Origin: Aquihabitans sp.
GTDB taxonomy: Bacteria; Actinomycetota; Acidimicrobiia; Acidimicrobiales; Iamiaceae
Direction of reading: 5' to 3'
Length of the DNA: 46,104 nucleotides
Assembly (NCBI GenBank): GCA_025353965.1
Contig: JANXNS010000036.1
Location: 1 to 46,104, forward strand
Part shown: one piece after another, positions 34,937 through 43,747 of the stretch
Layout: each line of letters begins with the position of its first letter
Position numbering within the stretch: the stretch's first letter is position 1
Made by a program: the position numbers and the translations under genes
The notes under the pieces: model-generated
The model's database searches: none
What the model saw: the letters and a program-made list of their open reading frames with translations, nothing else
What the model was told of the DNA's origin: nothing

Positions 34937-36243
34937 CGGGTAACCCGGCGCTGGCCACGCAAGGTCGATTGCCGACTGGCCGGTGGCAGGCAGCGCTGGT
35001 TCCGGCCTGCGCCGGCGCCGCGGTGGCCATGGCCCTCACCGTTCTACATCGGGCCACCACGCGCCACCGCCTCGTGGATCTGCAGGTCTATCGGAAGGGG
35101 GCATGGGCGTTCGTCCACGGCCGAGATCTCTACGGCCCGGGGCTTCCGGGTCCAAAATTGCCGTACACCTACACACCGTTCTCCACCGTTGCGTTCTCGC
35201 CGCTCGAGGCACTGCCGTTTCGGATCGCCGTTGTTGCCCACACGTTTGTGTCGATCGCGGCAATGTTCGTGGGGATTGCGCTGGTCCTACGCGAACTCGA
35301 TGGCCGCAAGCGGTGGACTCTTCCGATCACGGCGATTGCCTCCATCGTCACAATCGCTGCGTTCTGGTCCGAGCCTGTCGCCCAAACCCTCGGGTTCGGC
35401 CAGATCAATCTCGTGCTGATGGGGCTGGTCCTGGTTGATCTCCTTGCCCTCCGGGGCAACCGCTGGTGCGGCTGCCTGATCGGCATTGCCGCCGGGATCA
35501 AGCTCACTCCGTTGCTTTTTGTGGCGTACCTCTTGACCACCAAACGACACCGGGCTGCGGTGACCGCCATGGCGGCAGCGGCGGCGACGGTGATAGCTGG
35601 CTGGGCATTGATGCCGGGCCCGTCGCACACGTACTTCTTCCGACTGGTCCTGAACGATCGAAGGATCGGGGCACCTGGCTTTGTGGCGAACCAGTCGCTG
35701 AACGGCCTGTGGATTCGGACCCGACACGGCTACGGCTCGTCGCGGCTGTGGTGGGACGTCAGCGTTGCCTTGGTCCTTCCAGCCGGACTGTGGCTCGCTC
35801 AGAGGATGTACGCGCGGTTCGGCGAACCTCACGGGCTTGCGGTGGCCGCCGTGACCGGCCTGCTGGTTTCACCGATCTCGTGGAGCCACCATTGGGTCTG
35901 GTGGTTGGTTCCGTTCTTGGTGCTCGCTTGGTCAGCCTGGATGGCCCGGTCGGCGTCAATCGCCTTTCTGGCCTTGGCCTGGGCCATCCCGTTCTACGCC
36001 GGACCGTTCTGGTGGATCGCGCATCGGAACTACCGCGCCGTTCCGCCGGTGGGCTGGCAGCGCCCGCTAGCCGATGCCTACTCACTGGTCGCCCTCGCCG
36101 CGCTGGCCGCGGTCGGGCTCTGGGAGTGGAGAGCCACGACGGTGGCGAAGGGAGCCGGCCGCGTATGGTCATTGGATGCGCCTGCTGGTCGTCGAGGACG
36201 ACATCAAGATGGCGGGGCTGCTCAAGCGGGCGCTCGAACGTGA
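34933..36243 (+). CDS. GT87-type (DUF2029) polyprenol-dependent mannosyltransferase
   Basis: 436 aa membrane protein with about 9-10 TM helices. The first loop has RHRLVDLQVYRKGAWAFVHG with the acidic residue typical of the GT-C catalytic loop, then PKLPYTYTPFSTVAFSPLEAL, the GT87 hallmark. LIGIAAGIKLTPLLFVAYLL and SPISWSHHWVWWLVP complete the pattern. Characterised relatives in mycobacteria add mannose to lipoglycans. ATG 34933 overlaps the preceding gene's stop. The C-terminal 22 residues overlap the response regulator start by 68 bp, so the last part (GRRGRHQDGGAAQAGART) may be a recent extension or of little importance. Confidence 0.85.
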   Translation: MTGNPALATQGRLPTGRWQAALVPACAGAAVAMALTVLHRATTRHRLVDLQVYRKGAWAFVHGRDLYGPGLPGPKLPYTYTPFSTVAFSPLEALPFRIAVVAHTFVSIAAMFVGIALVLRELDGRKRWTLPITAIASIVTIAAFWSEPVAQTLGFGQINLVLMGLVLVDLLALRGNRWCGCLIGIAAGIKLTPLLFVAYLLTTKRHRAAVTAMAAAAATVIAGWALMPGPSHTYFFRLVLNDRRIGAPGFVANQSLNGLWIRTRHGYGSSRLWWDVSVALVLPAGLWLAQRMYARFGEPHGLAVAAVTGLLVSPISWSHHWVWWLVPFLVLAWSAWMARSASIAFLALAWAIPFYAGPFWWIAHRNYRAVPPVGWQRPLADAYSLVALAALAAVGLWEWRATTVAKGAGRVWSLDAPAGRRGRHQDGGAAQAGART

Positions 36244-36853
36244 GGGGTACGCCGTCGACGTCGTCGGCAACGGAACCGACGCACTGTGGGCCGGTCAGGA
36301 GTTCCCTTATGACGCCGTGGTGCTCGATGCCATGATTCCTGCGCCCGACGGGTTCGAGGTGTGTCGGATTCTCCGGGAGACCGGGCGTTGGATGCCGGTC
36401 GTGATGTTGACGGCAAGAGACTCGATCAGCGACCGTGTTCGCGGCCTCGACGTCGGCGCCGATGATTACCTGTCGAAGCCGTTCGCCTTGGCCGAATTGT
36501 TCGCCCGCCTCCGAGCCCTGCTCCGCCGAGACGTGGGGGAACGACCAGTCGTGCTGAGCGCAGGGGACCTTCGGTTGGATCCGGCGACCCGGTCGGTCGT
36601 CCGGTCCGACACGCCGATCTCTGTGTCGGCGCGCGAGTTCGCGCTGCTCGAGCTCCTCTTGCGCCACAAGGGCGAGGTGCTCACCCGGACGACGATCCTC
36701 GATCACGTCTGGGACTTCGCCTACGACGGGACCTCCAACATCGTCGACGTCTACGTCCGGTACCTGCGCGACAAGGTCGACCGACCCTTTGATCGCGCAT
36801 CCATCGAGACGCTGCGAGGCACGGGCTACCGGCTTCGATCCGACGGGGGTTGA
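36176..36853 (+). CDS. OmpR-family response regulator
   Basis: 225 aa. Receiver domain begins RLLVVEDDIKMAGLLKRAL; phosphoacceptor Asp 51 in AVVLDAMIPAPDG; MLTARD and YLSKPF carry the Thr and Lys switch residues. The output winged helix is intact (TRTTILDHVWDFAYDGTSNI, then ASIETLRGTGYRLRSDGG). This is the PrrA/MprA-like group. Start ATG 36176 lies inside the end of the GT87 gene. Its kinase follows 4 bp after the stop. The overlap with the glycosyltransferase gene suggests the two-component system is read from the same message. Confidence 0.93.
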   Translation: MRLLVVEDDIKMAGLLKRALEREGYAVDVVGNGTDALWAGQEFPYDAVVLDAMIPAPDGFEVCRILRETGRWMPVVMLTARDSISDRVRGLDVGADDYLSKPFALAELFARLRALLRRDVGERPVVLSAGDLRLDPATRSVVRSDTPISVSAREFALLELLLRHKGEVLTRTTILDHVWDFAYDGTSNIVDVYVRYLRDKVDRPFDRASIETLRGTGYRLRSDGG

Positions 36854-36857
36854 CGAA

Positions 36858-38246
36858 ATGGCCATGGCCCACCAGTCGACGCTCCGGACCCGCATCACGA
36901 TCTACGCCGCCATTGGGTCGATCATCGTGTTCACGGTCGGGGCCGTGCTGCTCTACCAAGATCTGACCCACCAGCTCAGCCGGTCCATCGACGTGAGCCT
37001 GCGGGTACGGCTCGACGATCTCGAGTCGGCCTTCGCAGGAGGTGCGACACTTGAGTCCTCCGACGGCGTATCGGCACAGTTGCTGCGGGCCGATGGCACC
37101 GTGGTGTGGCCGGCGGGCACGAAGGCACTCCTCACCGGTCCCGAACTGGCGCGTGCCGCCAATCATCACATCACCGTTGAACGAGCGGTGCCGGGCATCG
37201 GCGTTGATACACGGTTGGCGGCCGTGCCCCTCGACGGGACCGGGCTTCCGGGCCCAATGATCGGCGTGGTCACCGCCAGCACCCGGCCACTTCTGCTGGC
37301 CCGAAGTCACCTGGCCCGGGTGCTGGCCACGACCGGACCGGGCTTGGCCATAGCGGTCGCCTTTGCGGCCTGGCTCCTGGCCGGTGTGATCTTGAGCCCG
37401 GTGCGTCGAATGGCCCGGGAGGCTGCTTCCATTTCCCTGGCCCAAACGGGGCAGCGGCTGGCCGACCCGAAAGGGCGGGACGAACTGGCCGAGCTGGGGA
37501 CCACCCTCAACGAAATGCTGACTCGCATCGAACGGGCCGTGGCCCACGAGCGTTCCTTCATCGACAATGCGGCCCATGAACTGCGCACCCCCCTGGCCGT
37601 GCTGAGAGGCGAACTGGAGCTCGCCTCTCTCGAAGCCGGCGACGAGGTGGCGGTGCGGGCATCACTGGTCAGTGCCCTGGAGGAGGCCGACCGCCTCGCC
37701 CGCCTGACCACCGATCTGCTCACCCTGGCGCGTGCCGACGCCGGTGAGCTCGACCCACAACTGGTGATCTGTGACCTGGAGATCGCCGTGCGCGAGATCA
37801 TCGATCACCTTCCAAGCAGGGCGGGCATCAGCCTCGAGGTCGAGGGTCGATCGACGGTTGCCTTTGTCGAACCGGCTTGGATCATCCAGATCCTTTCGAA
37901 CCTCGTGGCCAACGCCAACCGGTACGCGGCCTACCGGATCCAGATTTCGCTGCGTAACGAGGAGGATCGAGCCATTGTGGTGGTCGCCGATGACGGACCC
38001 GGGTTTCCTGATGCGCTGCTCCCACAGGTGTTCGACCGCTTCACCCAAGGAAGCGAAGCACGCACCCGTGCTGGATCGGATGCCGGCTCCGGGCTGGGCC
38101 TGGCGATCACTGCCTCGCTGGTGAGGGCGCAGGGAGGATCGATCGAGGCGTCGAACGGCCCCCCGCTCGGCGGCGCGGCGGTGACCATCGCCCTGCCAGC
38201 GGGACCAGGGTCATCGACATCGCAGAGGTCTGGGCTCTCGGAGTGA
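36858..38246 (+). CDS. Sensor histidine kinase
   Basis: 462 aa. TM1 (IYAAIGSIIVFTVGAVLLY, about 15-33), an extracytoplasmic sensor of about 130 residues, TM2 (GPGLAIAVAFAAWLLAGVIL, about 180-200), HAMP (SPVRRMAREAASI), HisKA with NAAHELRTPLAVLRGE, N-box SNLVANANRYAAY, G1 DDGPGFPD, F-box FDRFTQGSE and G2 GSGLGLAITASLV. Complete and probably active. Start ATG 36858 after GGGGG. Partner of the response regulator directly upstream. The signal is unknown; an envelope role is suggested by the neighbouring glycosyltransferases. Confidence 0.93.
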   Translation: MAMAHQSTLRTRITIYAAIGSIIVFTVGAVLLYQDLTHQLSRSIDVSLRVRLDDLESAFAGGATLESSDGVSAQLLRADGTVVWPAGTKALLTGPELARAANHHITVERAVPGIGVDTRLAAVPLDGTGLPGPMIGVVTASTRPLLLARSHLARVLATTGPGLAIAVAFAAWLLAGVILSPVRRMAREAASISLAQTGQRLADPKGRDELAELGTTLNEMLTRIERAVAHERSFIDNAAHELRTPLAVLRGELELASLEAGDEVAVRASLVSALEEADRLARLTTDLLTLARADAGELDPQLVICDLEIAVREIIDHLPSRAGISLEVEGRSTVAFVEPAWIIQILSNLVANANRYAAYRIQISLRNEEDRAIVVVADDGPGFPDALLPQVFDRFTQGSEARTRAGSDAGSGLGLAITASLVRAQGGSIEASNGPPLGGAAVTIALPAGPGSSTSQRSGLSE

Positions 38247-38280
38247 GGAAGCGATCTCCGCCCTAAGGCCAGAGGAAGCC

Positions 38281-39171
38281 ATGGGGGCATGGGAGGCTGC
38301 GGTTGTGCCTCGCCCCTCGCCGCAGACCGACCGGGTGATCGCGGTGATCGAGCTGCTGGCCGCCTCCGAGCGTGGGGCGACCATGACGGAGATTGCTCGG
38401 TCCTTGGATCTGAGCCAGGCCACCTGCGTCCACCTCTTGGCGGCGCTGACTACGGCTGGGTTTCTGTTTCGCGAGCCCGAGGGCCGGCGCTACCACCTTG
38501 GCCCGGCGCTGGCGCACCCCGGACGTGTCGCCGCCGAGCGCTATCCGGTCCTGGCCGCAGCGCGGCCCGAGATGGTTGCCCTTTCCGCGCAGGTTGGCCT
38601 GCCCTGCTTCGCTCTCGAGCTGGATCGTGGGCATGCCCGCCTGGTGCACCACACCTGGGCACCGGGCTCGAGCCCTACTCCGGTGCGGCTGGGGGAGACC
38701 CTGCCGCTGAACCCGCCGCTGGGCTTGGTCTTCGTGGCCTGGGGCCCCGATGAGGACTTCGACGCCTGGCTCGCCTCCGACGCCGAGAAATGGGCTGGGC
38801 GCGAGCAGCAGTACCGGGCGGCGCGAGCGGCGGTCCGGGAGTTCGGCTTCGTGGTCGAACTCGCTCCCGACGCCGTGAACAGCGCGGATCTGGCCGGGAC
38901 GCTCGACGAGCGACCCTCGCCCTATCGCGACGGGCGCTTGCACCGGTTGTTGTCCGCCCACGGCGACCGGGCGCACATCCTCACCGACCTGTCGTCGGCT
39001 CGCACCTATGCGGTGTCGGCGATCGGGGCGCCCGTGATCGATGGAACCGGACGAGTGGTACTGAGCCTTTCCCTAGCGGCCTTCCCGGCGCCTCTGAGCG
39101 GATCGACGATCCGTGAACTCGGCACCAGCCTCCGTTCGAGCGCGAACGCGGTGGCTGCGTCCCTCCCTTGA
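38281..39171 (+). CDS. IclR-family transcriptional regulator
   Basis: 296 aa. The N-terminal winged HTH (about 15-80) contains TMTEIARSLDLSQATCVHLL and the wing FLFREPEGRRYHLGPAL. The C-terminal effector-binding domain (about 95-290) is of the IclR GAF-like type but diverges from the classical catabolic members, so the effector is not predictable. A perfect palindrome directly after its stop codon (39172-39188) and before the D-aminoacylase-like gene is the natural binding site, so it probably controls that downstream catabolic group and perhaps its own gene. Confidence 0.85.
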   Translation: MGAWEAAVVPRPSPQTDRVIAVIELLAASERGATMTEIARSLDLSQATCVHLLAALTTAGFLFREPEGRRYHLGPALAHPGRVAAERYPVLAAARPEMVALSAQVGLPCFALELDRGHARLVHHTWAPGSSPTPVRLGETLPLNPPLGLVFVAWGPDEDFDAWLASDAEKWAGREQQYRAARAAVREFGFVVELAPDAVNSADLAGTLDERPSPYRDGRLHRLLSAHGDRAHILTDLSSARTYAVSAIGAPVIDGTGRVVLSLSLAAFPAPLSGSTIRELGTSLRSSANAVAASLP

Positions 39172-39188
39172 CTTTGCATAGTGCAAAG
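39172..39188. promoter_or_regulatory. Candidate IclR operator palindrome
   Basis: CTTTGCA-TAG-TGCAAAG: two perfect 7-bp arms around 3 nt, starting one base after the IclR-type gene and 73 bp before the next start codon. The TTGACT at 39169-39174 could be a -35 that a bound regulator would cover; no clear -10 follows. Confidence 0.6.
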
Positions 39189-39260
39189 CCTCCCCCTGGT
39201 CGGGCACCCGGTGCGAGCATGTCGGAAGGTCGAACGGTCGGCCAGAACAGGGGTTCGAGC

Positions 39261-40994
39261 ATGAGCAACATCGTCGTCCGCAATGGGACCATCGTCGACG
39301 GGACCGGCGCGCCGGCGATGGTGGGCGATGTCGTAATCGTCGATGGGTGCATTGCCGCCGTTGGCCCCAATGTCGGGGCCAACCCGCCCGAGGGCACCGA
39401 AGTGCTCGATGCCACCGGCCTGCTGGTCACGCCGGGATGGGTCGACATCCATACCCACTACGACGGCCAGGTCACCTGGGACAGCGTGCTCGCCCCCAGC
39501 GCGTGGCACGGCGTGACCACCCTGGTCATGGGTAACTGTGGGGTGGGCTTTGCCCCCGTGGTGCCCGAGCGGCGTGACTGGCTGATCGGGCTCATGGAGG
39601 GCGTGGAAGACATCCCCGGCACCGCGCTGGCCGAGGGCATCGACTGGGCGTGGGAGACGTTCCCCGAGTATCTCGATGCACTCGAGCCTCGCCGCTGGAC
39701 CATGGACGTTGGCACCCAGATCGCCCATGGCGCAGTGCGCACCTACGTGATGGGCGATCGCGGCGCCCGCAACGAGCCAGCCACGCCCGAAGACATCGAC
39801 GCCATGCGCACGATCGTCCACGAGGCCATCGCCGCCGGTGCGCTGGGTTTCTCGACCTCGCGCACCATCGCCCACACGGCGATCGACGGGGAGCCGGTGC
39901 CCGGCACGTTCGCGGCGGAGGACGAACTGTTCGGCATCGGGGCGGCGCTGGGCGACCTCGAGACCGGAGTCTTCGAGCTGGCACCGATGGGCGCAGCCGG
40001 CGAGGACACGGTCAACCCGATCAAAGAAGTCGACTGGATGTGTCGGCTCTCAGCCAAGATCGGCCGGCCGGTCACCTTCGCCCTCATCCAAGTCGACTCG
40101 GCCCCGGACCTGTGGCGCGAGCTCATGGACGCTTCACTGGCCGCCGCCGAGCAGGGTGCCGACGTGTGGCCACAGGTTGCGGGCCGGGCCACCGGACTGC
40201 TGTCGGGCCACCACACCACGTACTCGCTCTTCGACATGATCCCCGCCTACCAGGAACTCAAGGCCCGCAAATTGGGCGATGCCGAGCTGGCCGAGGTCCT
40301 CCGTGACCCTGAGTTCCGGGCATCGATCTTGGGGTGGGAGGCCGACGAGGCCACCGCCGAGCGGATGGACCACGCCTATAAGCACACGTTCCTCTTGGGC
40401 GACCCGCCCGACTACGAACCCAGCGCGGACCGGTCGCTGGCCAGCATGGCCAGGGCCTCCGGTCGAGCACCTATCGAGGTGGCCTACGACGCCATGTTGG
40501 CCGACGATGGGCACGGCCTGCTCTACGTGCCGATCCTGAACTACGCGGACGGCAGCCTTGACCCAGTTCGGGAGATGCTGCTGCATCCTCGGGCTGCCAG
40601 CGGGCTGGCCGACGGTGGTGCCCACTGCGGCGTGATCTGCGACGCGTCGCTGCCGACGTTCATGCTCACCCACTGGACCCGCGACCGCCACCGAGGCGAC
40701 ACGCTGCCGCTCGAGTGGGTGGTGAAAAAGCAGACCCACGACACCGCCCGGCTCTACGGCCTCGGCGATCGTGGCACCATCGAGGAGGGCATGCTCGGGG
40801 ACCTCAACGTCATCGACTACCAGCGCCTCCAGCTGGGCAGCCCGTACGTGGTGGCCGACCTGCCTGCCGGTGGCAAGCGCATCCTCCAGGGTGCGTCGGG
40901 CTACGTGGCCACTATCAAGTCCGGCATGGTCACCTTCGCCGAGGGCCAAGAGACGGGTGCCCGCCCTGGGGTGCTCGTGCGCGGCGCTCGCTGA
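39261..40994 (+). CDS. D-aminoacylase/N-acyl-D-amino-acid deacylase-like amidohydrolase
   Basis: 577 aa, amidohydrolase-3 type. It starts with the small beta domain (NIVVRNGTIVDGTGAPAMVG), followed by the metal motif GWVDIHTHYDGQVTWD and MGNCGVGFAP with the Cys that bridges metal in D-aminoacylases. GALGFSTSRT and LADGGAHCGVICDASLPTFM carry later ligand regions, and GTIEEGMLGDLNVIDYQRL returns to the beta domain. Many actinobacterial relatives of this type act on unknown acyl amides, so the name is a family label. Start ATG 39261, with AGGGG upstream; ATG 39219 is a weaker alternative. Preceded by the IclR operator and followed 19 bp later by an alpha/beta hydrolase gene. Confidence 0.82.
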   Translation: MSNIVVRNGTIVDGTGAPAMVGDVVIVDGCIAAVGPNVGANPPEGTEVLDATGLLVTPGWVDIHTHYDGQVTWDSVLAPSAWHGVTTLVMGNCGVGFAPVVPERRDWLIGLMEGVEDIPGTALAEGIDWAWETFPEYLDALEPRRWTMDVGTQIAHGAVRTYVMGDRGARNEPATPEDIDAMRTIVHEAIAAGALGFSTSRTIAHTAIDGEPVPGTFAAEDELFGIGAALGDLETGVFELAPMGAAGEDTVNPIKEVDWMCRLSAKIGRPVTFALIQVDSAPDLWRELMDASLAAAEQGADVWPQVAGRATGLLSGHHTTYSLFDMIPAYQELKARKLGDAELAEVLRDPEFRASILGWEADEATAERMDHAYKHTFLLGDPPDYEPSADRSLASMARASGRAPIEVAYDAMLADDGHGLLYVPILNYADGSLDPVREMLLHPRAASGLADGGAHCGVICDASLPTFMLTHWTRDRHRGDTLPLEWVVKKQTHDTARLYGLGDRGTIEEGMLGDLNVIDYQRLQLGSPYVVADLPAGGKRILQGASGYVATIKSGMVTFAEGQETGARPGVLVRGAR

Positions 40995-41013
40995 TCGTCG
41001 CGGCCGAATCACC

Positions 41014-41997
41014 GTGCGATACGACCACCGTCACCGGCCGCCCCAGCCCCCGACCCCACTGCCCGACGCCTTTGAGATCCACCGGTCGCCGGTGGCCGAG
41101 GGCCTGTCCTTGGCGTACATTCGAGAGGGCATCGGCGGGATCCCCCTCCTGCTGATCCACGGCTACCCTGAGACCAAACGCATCTGGTGGCGCAACATCG
41201 AGCCACTGGCCGCCGCCGGGTTCGAGGTGATCGCGGTCGACCTCCGCGGCATGGGCGACAGCGACCACCCAGCCGATGATGCCCACGACATTGCGATCTA
41301 CGCTCGAGACCTCTACGCGCTGGTCCACGACCGGCTTGGTCATGATGTATGCGCAGTGGTGGCGAGCGATGTCGGTGGCGTCGTGGCCACGGATCTGGTC
41401 AACCGCTTCCCCGGCTTTGTCGCCCGCCAATGCATCTTCAACACGGTGCCCCCGTTTGCGACGGAGGCCTACAAGCAGGCGGGCCTCGACGTTGGCGCCT
41501 TCAGCGGCCTTGCCGTGTCGCAGACCGGCGATTACCGAGAGCTCCAGGGCGCCCGACCTGATGAGCTGGCGGCAATGTTGGCCACCGATGCGGCCCGGCG
41601 TCAATGGGTGGCCGCCATGTACACCAGCCGGATGTGGGCATCGCCCGGCTCGTTCTCCCCGGCGGATGTGGACTTCATGACCGAGCCGTTCGCGGACGAG
41701 GCCCGGCTGCGGGCGGGGTGGGCGGTGTACCAGCTCATGTACGGACGCCCAATGTCCGAGCCGCTCCTCACTTCGGGCACCGTCGACGTGGCGACGCTCC
41801 TCCTGTACGGACCTGACGACCACGTTGTCGGCGAAGACTTCGTGGCGTTCTGCGAGGCCGCGTACACGAACCGCATCGGGCCACTGGTCGTACCCGGCGC
41901 TGGCCATTTCCTCCAATGGGAACGCGCCGACATCTTCAACCCGCTCATCACCGCCGTCCTCGGCCCGGGGGCTGGCAGCCTTGCTCCCCACGAATGA
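41014..41997 (+). CDS. Alpha/beta hydrolase of the epoxide hydrolase/haloacetate dehalogenase type
   Basis: 327 aa. The oxyanion loop LLIHGYPETKRIWWRNI has the HGxP motif. The nucleophile elbow is VVASDVGGVVATD with Asp 119 where serine hydrolases have Ser, which points to an alkyl-enzyme mechanism. LYGPDDHVVGED and VPGAGHFLQWERAD carry the acid and His. The cap domain (about 150-230) is present. Members open epoxides or remove halides; the substrate here is unknown. Start GTG 41014. It lies 19 bp behind the D-aminoacylase-like gene, so it is probably part of the IclR-controlled group. Confidence 0.85.
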   Translation: MRYDHRHRPPQPPTPLPDAFEIHRSPVAEGLSLAYIREGIGGIPLLLIHGYPETKRIWWRNIEPLAAAGFEVIAVDLRGMGDSDHPADDAHDIAIYARDLYALVHDRLGHDVCAVVASDVGGVVATDLVNRFPGFVARQCIFNTVPPFATEAYKQAGLDVGAFSGLAVSQTGDYRELQGARPDELAAMLATDAARRQWVAAMYTSRMWASPGSFSPADVDFMTEPFADEARLRAGWAVYQLMYGRPMSEPLLTSGTVDVATLLLYGPDDHVVGEDFVAFCEAAYTNRIGPLVVPGAGHFLQWERADIFNPLITAVLGPGAGSLAPHE

Positions 41998-42008
41998 ATG
42001 GCCTAAAT

Positions 42009-42022
42009 TAGAACGTGTTCTA
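42009..42022. promoter_or_regulatory. Perfect KstR-type operator upstream of LLM oxidoreductase
   Basis: TAGAACGTGTTCTA: 6-bp perfect arms around GT, an exact fit to the KstR consensus TnnAACnnGTTnnA. It overlaps a possible -10 (TAGTTT at 42021-42026) and lies 23 bp before the GTG start of the downstream gene. It marks the gene as a likely member of a TetR-family (KstR-like) regulon. No KstR homologue is in the window. Confidence 0.75.
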
Positions 42023-42044
42023 GTTTTTCCCTGAGGAGCGTGCT

Positions 42045-43253
42045 GTGGAATTTGGACTGTTCATGAACGGGTACCTGCCGGGGCCAGCAGCCCATGACCC
42101 GGCGTCCGAGCACACCATGCTCATGCGCGAGATCGACTACGCGGTCCATGCGGACAAGTACAACTGGAAGTACGCCTGGTACGGCGAACACCACGCCCTG
42201 ACCGAGTACTCCCACATGTCGGCGCCGGAGACGGTGATTGGTTACATCGCCGCCAAGACCGAGCGCATCCACATTGGCTCCGCAATCATGAACCTGTCCC
42301 GCCCGGTCAACCATCCGGTGCGCAACGCGGAGCGGGTGGCCATGCTGGACCACGTGACCGAGGGCCGGTATGAGTGGGGGACTGGCCGTGGCGCTGGCAG
42401 CCACGAGATGGCCACCTTCGACCTGCTGACGTCCGAGACCAAGGCCATGTGGGACGAGGCGGCAACAGAGATCCTTCGTATGTGGGAGCAGAAGGACTAC
42501 ACGTTCGACGGCGAATTCTTCAAGGTCGCCACCCCCCACAACATCCTCCCGAAGCCCTACGGCATTGGCCACCCGCCGCTGTGGGTCGGCTGCGGCAACC
42601 CCGGCACGTTCACCAAGGCCGGCGAGCTCGGCATTGGGGCGATCGCCTTCAACTTCGAGCCGATCTTCAATCTCAAAGGCCGCATAGAGGCCTACAAGGA
42701 GGGGATCGCCAACTGCGTCGAGCCCCTGGGCCAGTACCTGCACGACAACGTGATGATGACCAACGCGGTGGTGTGCGTCGGTAGTCGAGAGCGGGCTCGC
42801 GAGATCGCCATGTCCAGCGGTCGTGGCTACCTCAACACCATGGTCAACATGTATCACGACACCATGCCGCCCCAGAAGGGCGCGGTGAAGTGGCCGGACA
42901 CCCCGCGGGCCATCTCGGACGATGCAACGCTCGACTACCTGATCGAGAACGGCTACCTGCTTTGTGGCTCGCCGGACGATGTGCTTGAGCAGATCGAGAA
43001 GTACCAGGACGTGGGCTGCGACCAACTCGTCTTCGGCATCCCGAACGAAGGCTTCGAACACGAAGAAGTCCTCGAGATGATCGAGCTTTTCGGCACCAAG
43101 GTGATCCCGCAGTTCGACACCGATCCCGAGCACCGCACCACCAAGGCCCGCAGGGCGGCCAAGCGCAAGTACCCAGACTTCGCCCACCCCCTGCCCGATG
43201 GCCTCGACGTCAGCGTGATCCCCACCAACGCGCTGATTCCGCTCAAGGGCTGA
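42045..43253 (+). CDS. LLM-class flavin-dependent oxidoreductase
   Basis: 402 aa luciferase-like monooxygenase. The barrel begins EFGLFMNGYLPGP, and AWYGEHHALTEYSHM is the family's early histidine region. RPVNHPVRNAERVAMLDHV followed by EGRYEWGTGRGAGSHE is the hallmark of the group. The second half has PPLWVGCGNPGTFTKAGELG and CGSPDDVLEQIEKYQDVG. It uses reduced FMN or F420; which of the two cannot be read. Start GTG 42045 with GAGGAG upstream. The KstR-type palindrome in its promoter suggests induction in lipid or sterol degradation. Confidence 0.9.
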   Translation: MEFGLFMNGYLPGPAAHDPASEHTMLMREIDYAVHADKYNWKYAWYGEHHALTEYSHMSAPETVIGYIAAKTERIHIGSAIMNLSRPVNHPVRNAERVAMLDHVTEGRYEWGTGRGAGSHEMATFDLLTSETKAMWDEAATEILRMWEQKDYTFDGEFFKVATPHNILPKPYGIGHPPLWVGCGNPGTFTKAGELGIGAIAFNFEPIFNLKGRIEAYKEGIANCVEPLGQYLHDNVMMTNAVVCVGSRERAREIAMSSGRGYLNTMVNMYHDTMPPQKGAVKWPDTPRAISDDATLDYLIENGYLLCGSPDDVLEQIEKYQDVGCDQLVFGIPNEGFEHEEVLEMIELFGTKVIPQFDTDPEHRTTKARRAAKRKYPDFAHPLPDGLDVSVIPTNALIPLKG

Positions 43254-43266
43254 CGCTCGACGCCCC

Positions 43267-43294
43267 TTGCATTTGTGTTGCAGATTGCTACACT
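43267..43294 (+). promoter_or_regulatory. Possible promoter of the toxin-antitoxin pair
   Basis: TTGCAT (43267-43272), a 16-bp spacer and TACACT (43289-43294), 39 bp before the antitoxin ATG. TTGCA occurs twice (43267 and 43279), which might serve autoregulation. Weak evidence. Confidence 0.35.
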
Positions 43295-43333
43295 CAATCG
43301 GGTATTGCTGTCGATCCTCGGAGTAACGCCACC

Positions 43334-43747
43334 ATGGCCACGACCTCACCGGCACGCATCGACGACGACCTCTATGCGTCGGCCAAGCTTGCTGGCGAAG
43401 TGCAGAGCCGCAGCGCGTCGCAGCAAGTTGCCCACTGGGCGCGGATCGGCCGGCAGATCGAGGCGTCGGCGTCCATCTCCCACAGGGACATTGCTGCCGT
43501 GCTCGCGGGGAGTCGGTCTTATGACGACCTCGGTGCGGAGGAGCAGGCCGTCGTGCGGGCCGAGTGGGCCGTTCGCATGGAAAGCCGTCGCGCCGCGCTC
43601 GACCTGGCCGAGCAGTTCGCTGGTGACGGACGGACGTGGGTCGAGCTCGATGACGACGGCAACGTGGTGGAACGGCACGAGCCCATCAGACGGGTAACGC
43701 CGAGCGGCTCGGCTCGTAAGCGGGCCAGGCACCACACCGCCGGCTGA
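43334..43747 (+). CDS. ParD-like antitoxin
   Basis: 137 aa. The N-terminal half (about 1-75) matches the ParD-like antitoxin family: SPARIDDDLYASAKLAGEV, then RSASQQVAHWARIGRQIEAS, a ribbon-helix-helix-like segment expected to bind DNA. The C-terminal half is charged (WVELDDDGNVVERHEP) and probably wraps the toxin. The stop codon overlaps the toxin start (TGATG), the usual arrangement for antitoxin-first pairs. It likely represses its own promoter. Confidence 0.8.
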   Translation: MATTSPARIDDDLYASAKLAGEVQSRSASQQVAHWARIGRQIEASASISHRDIAAVLAGSRSYDDLGAEEQAVVRAEWAVRMESRRAALDLAEQFAGDGRTWVELDDDGNVVERHEPIRRVTPSGSARKRARHHTAG

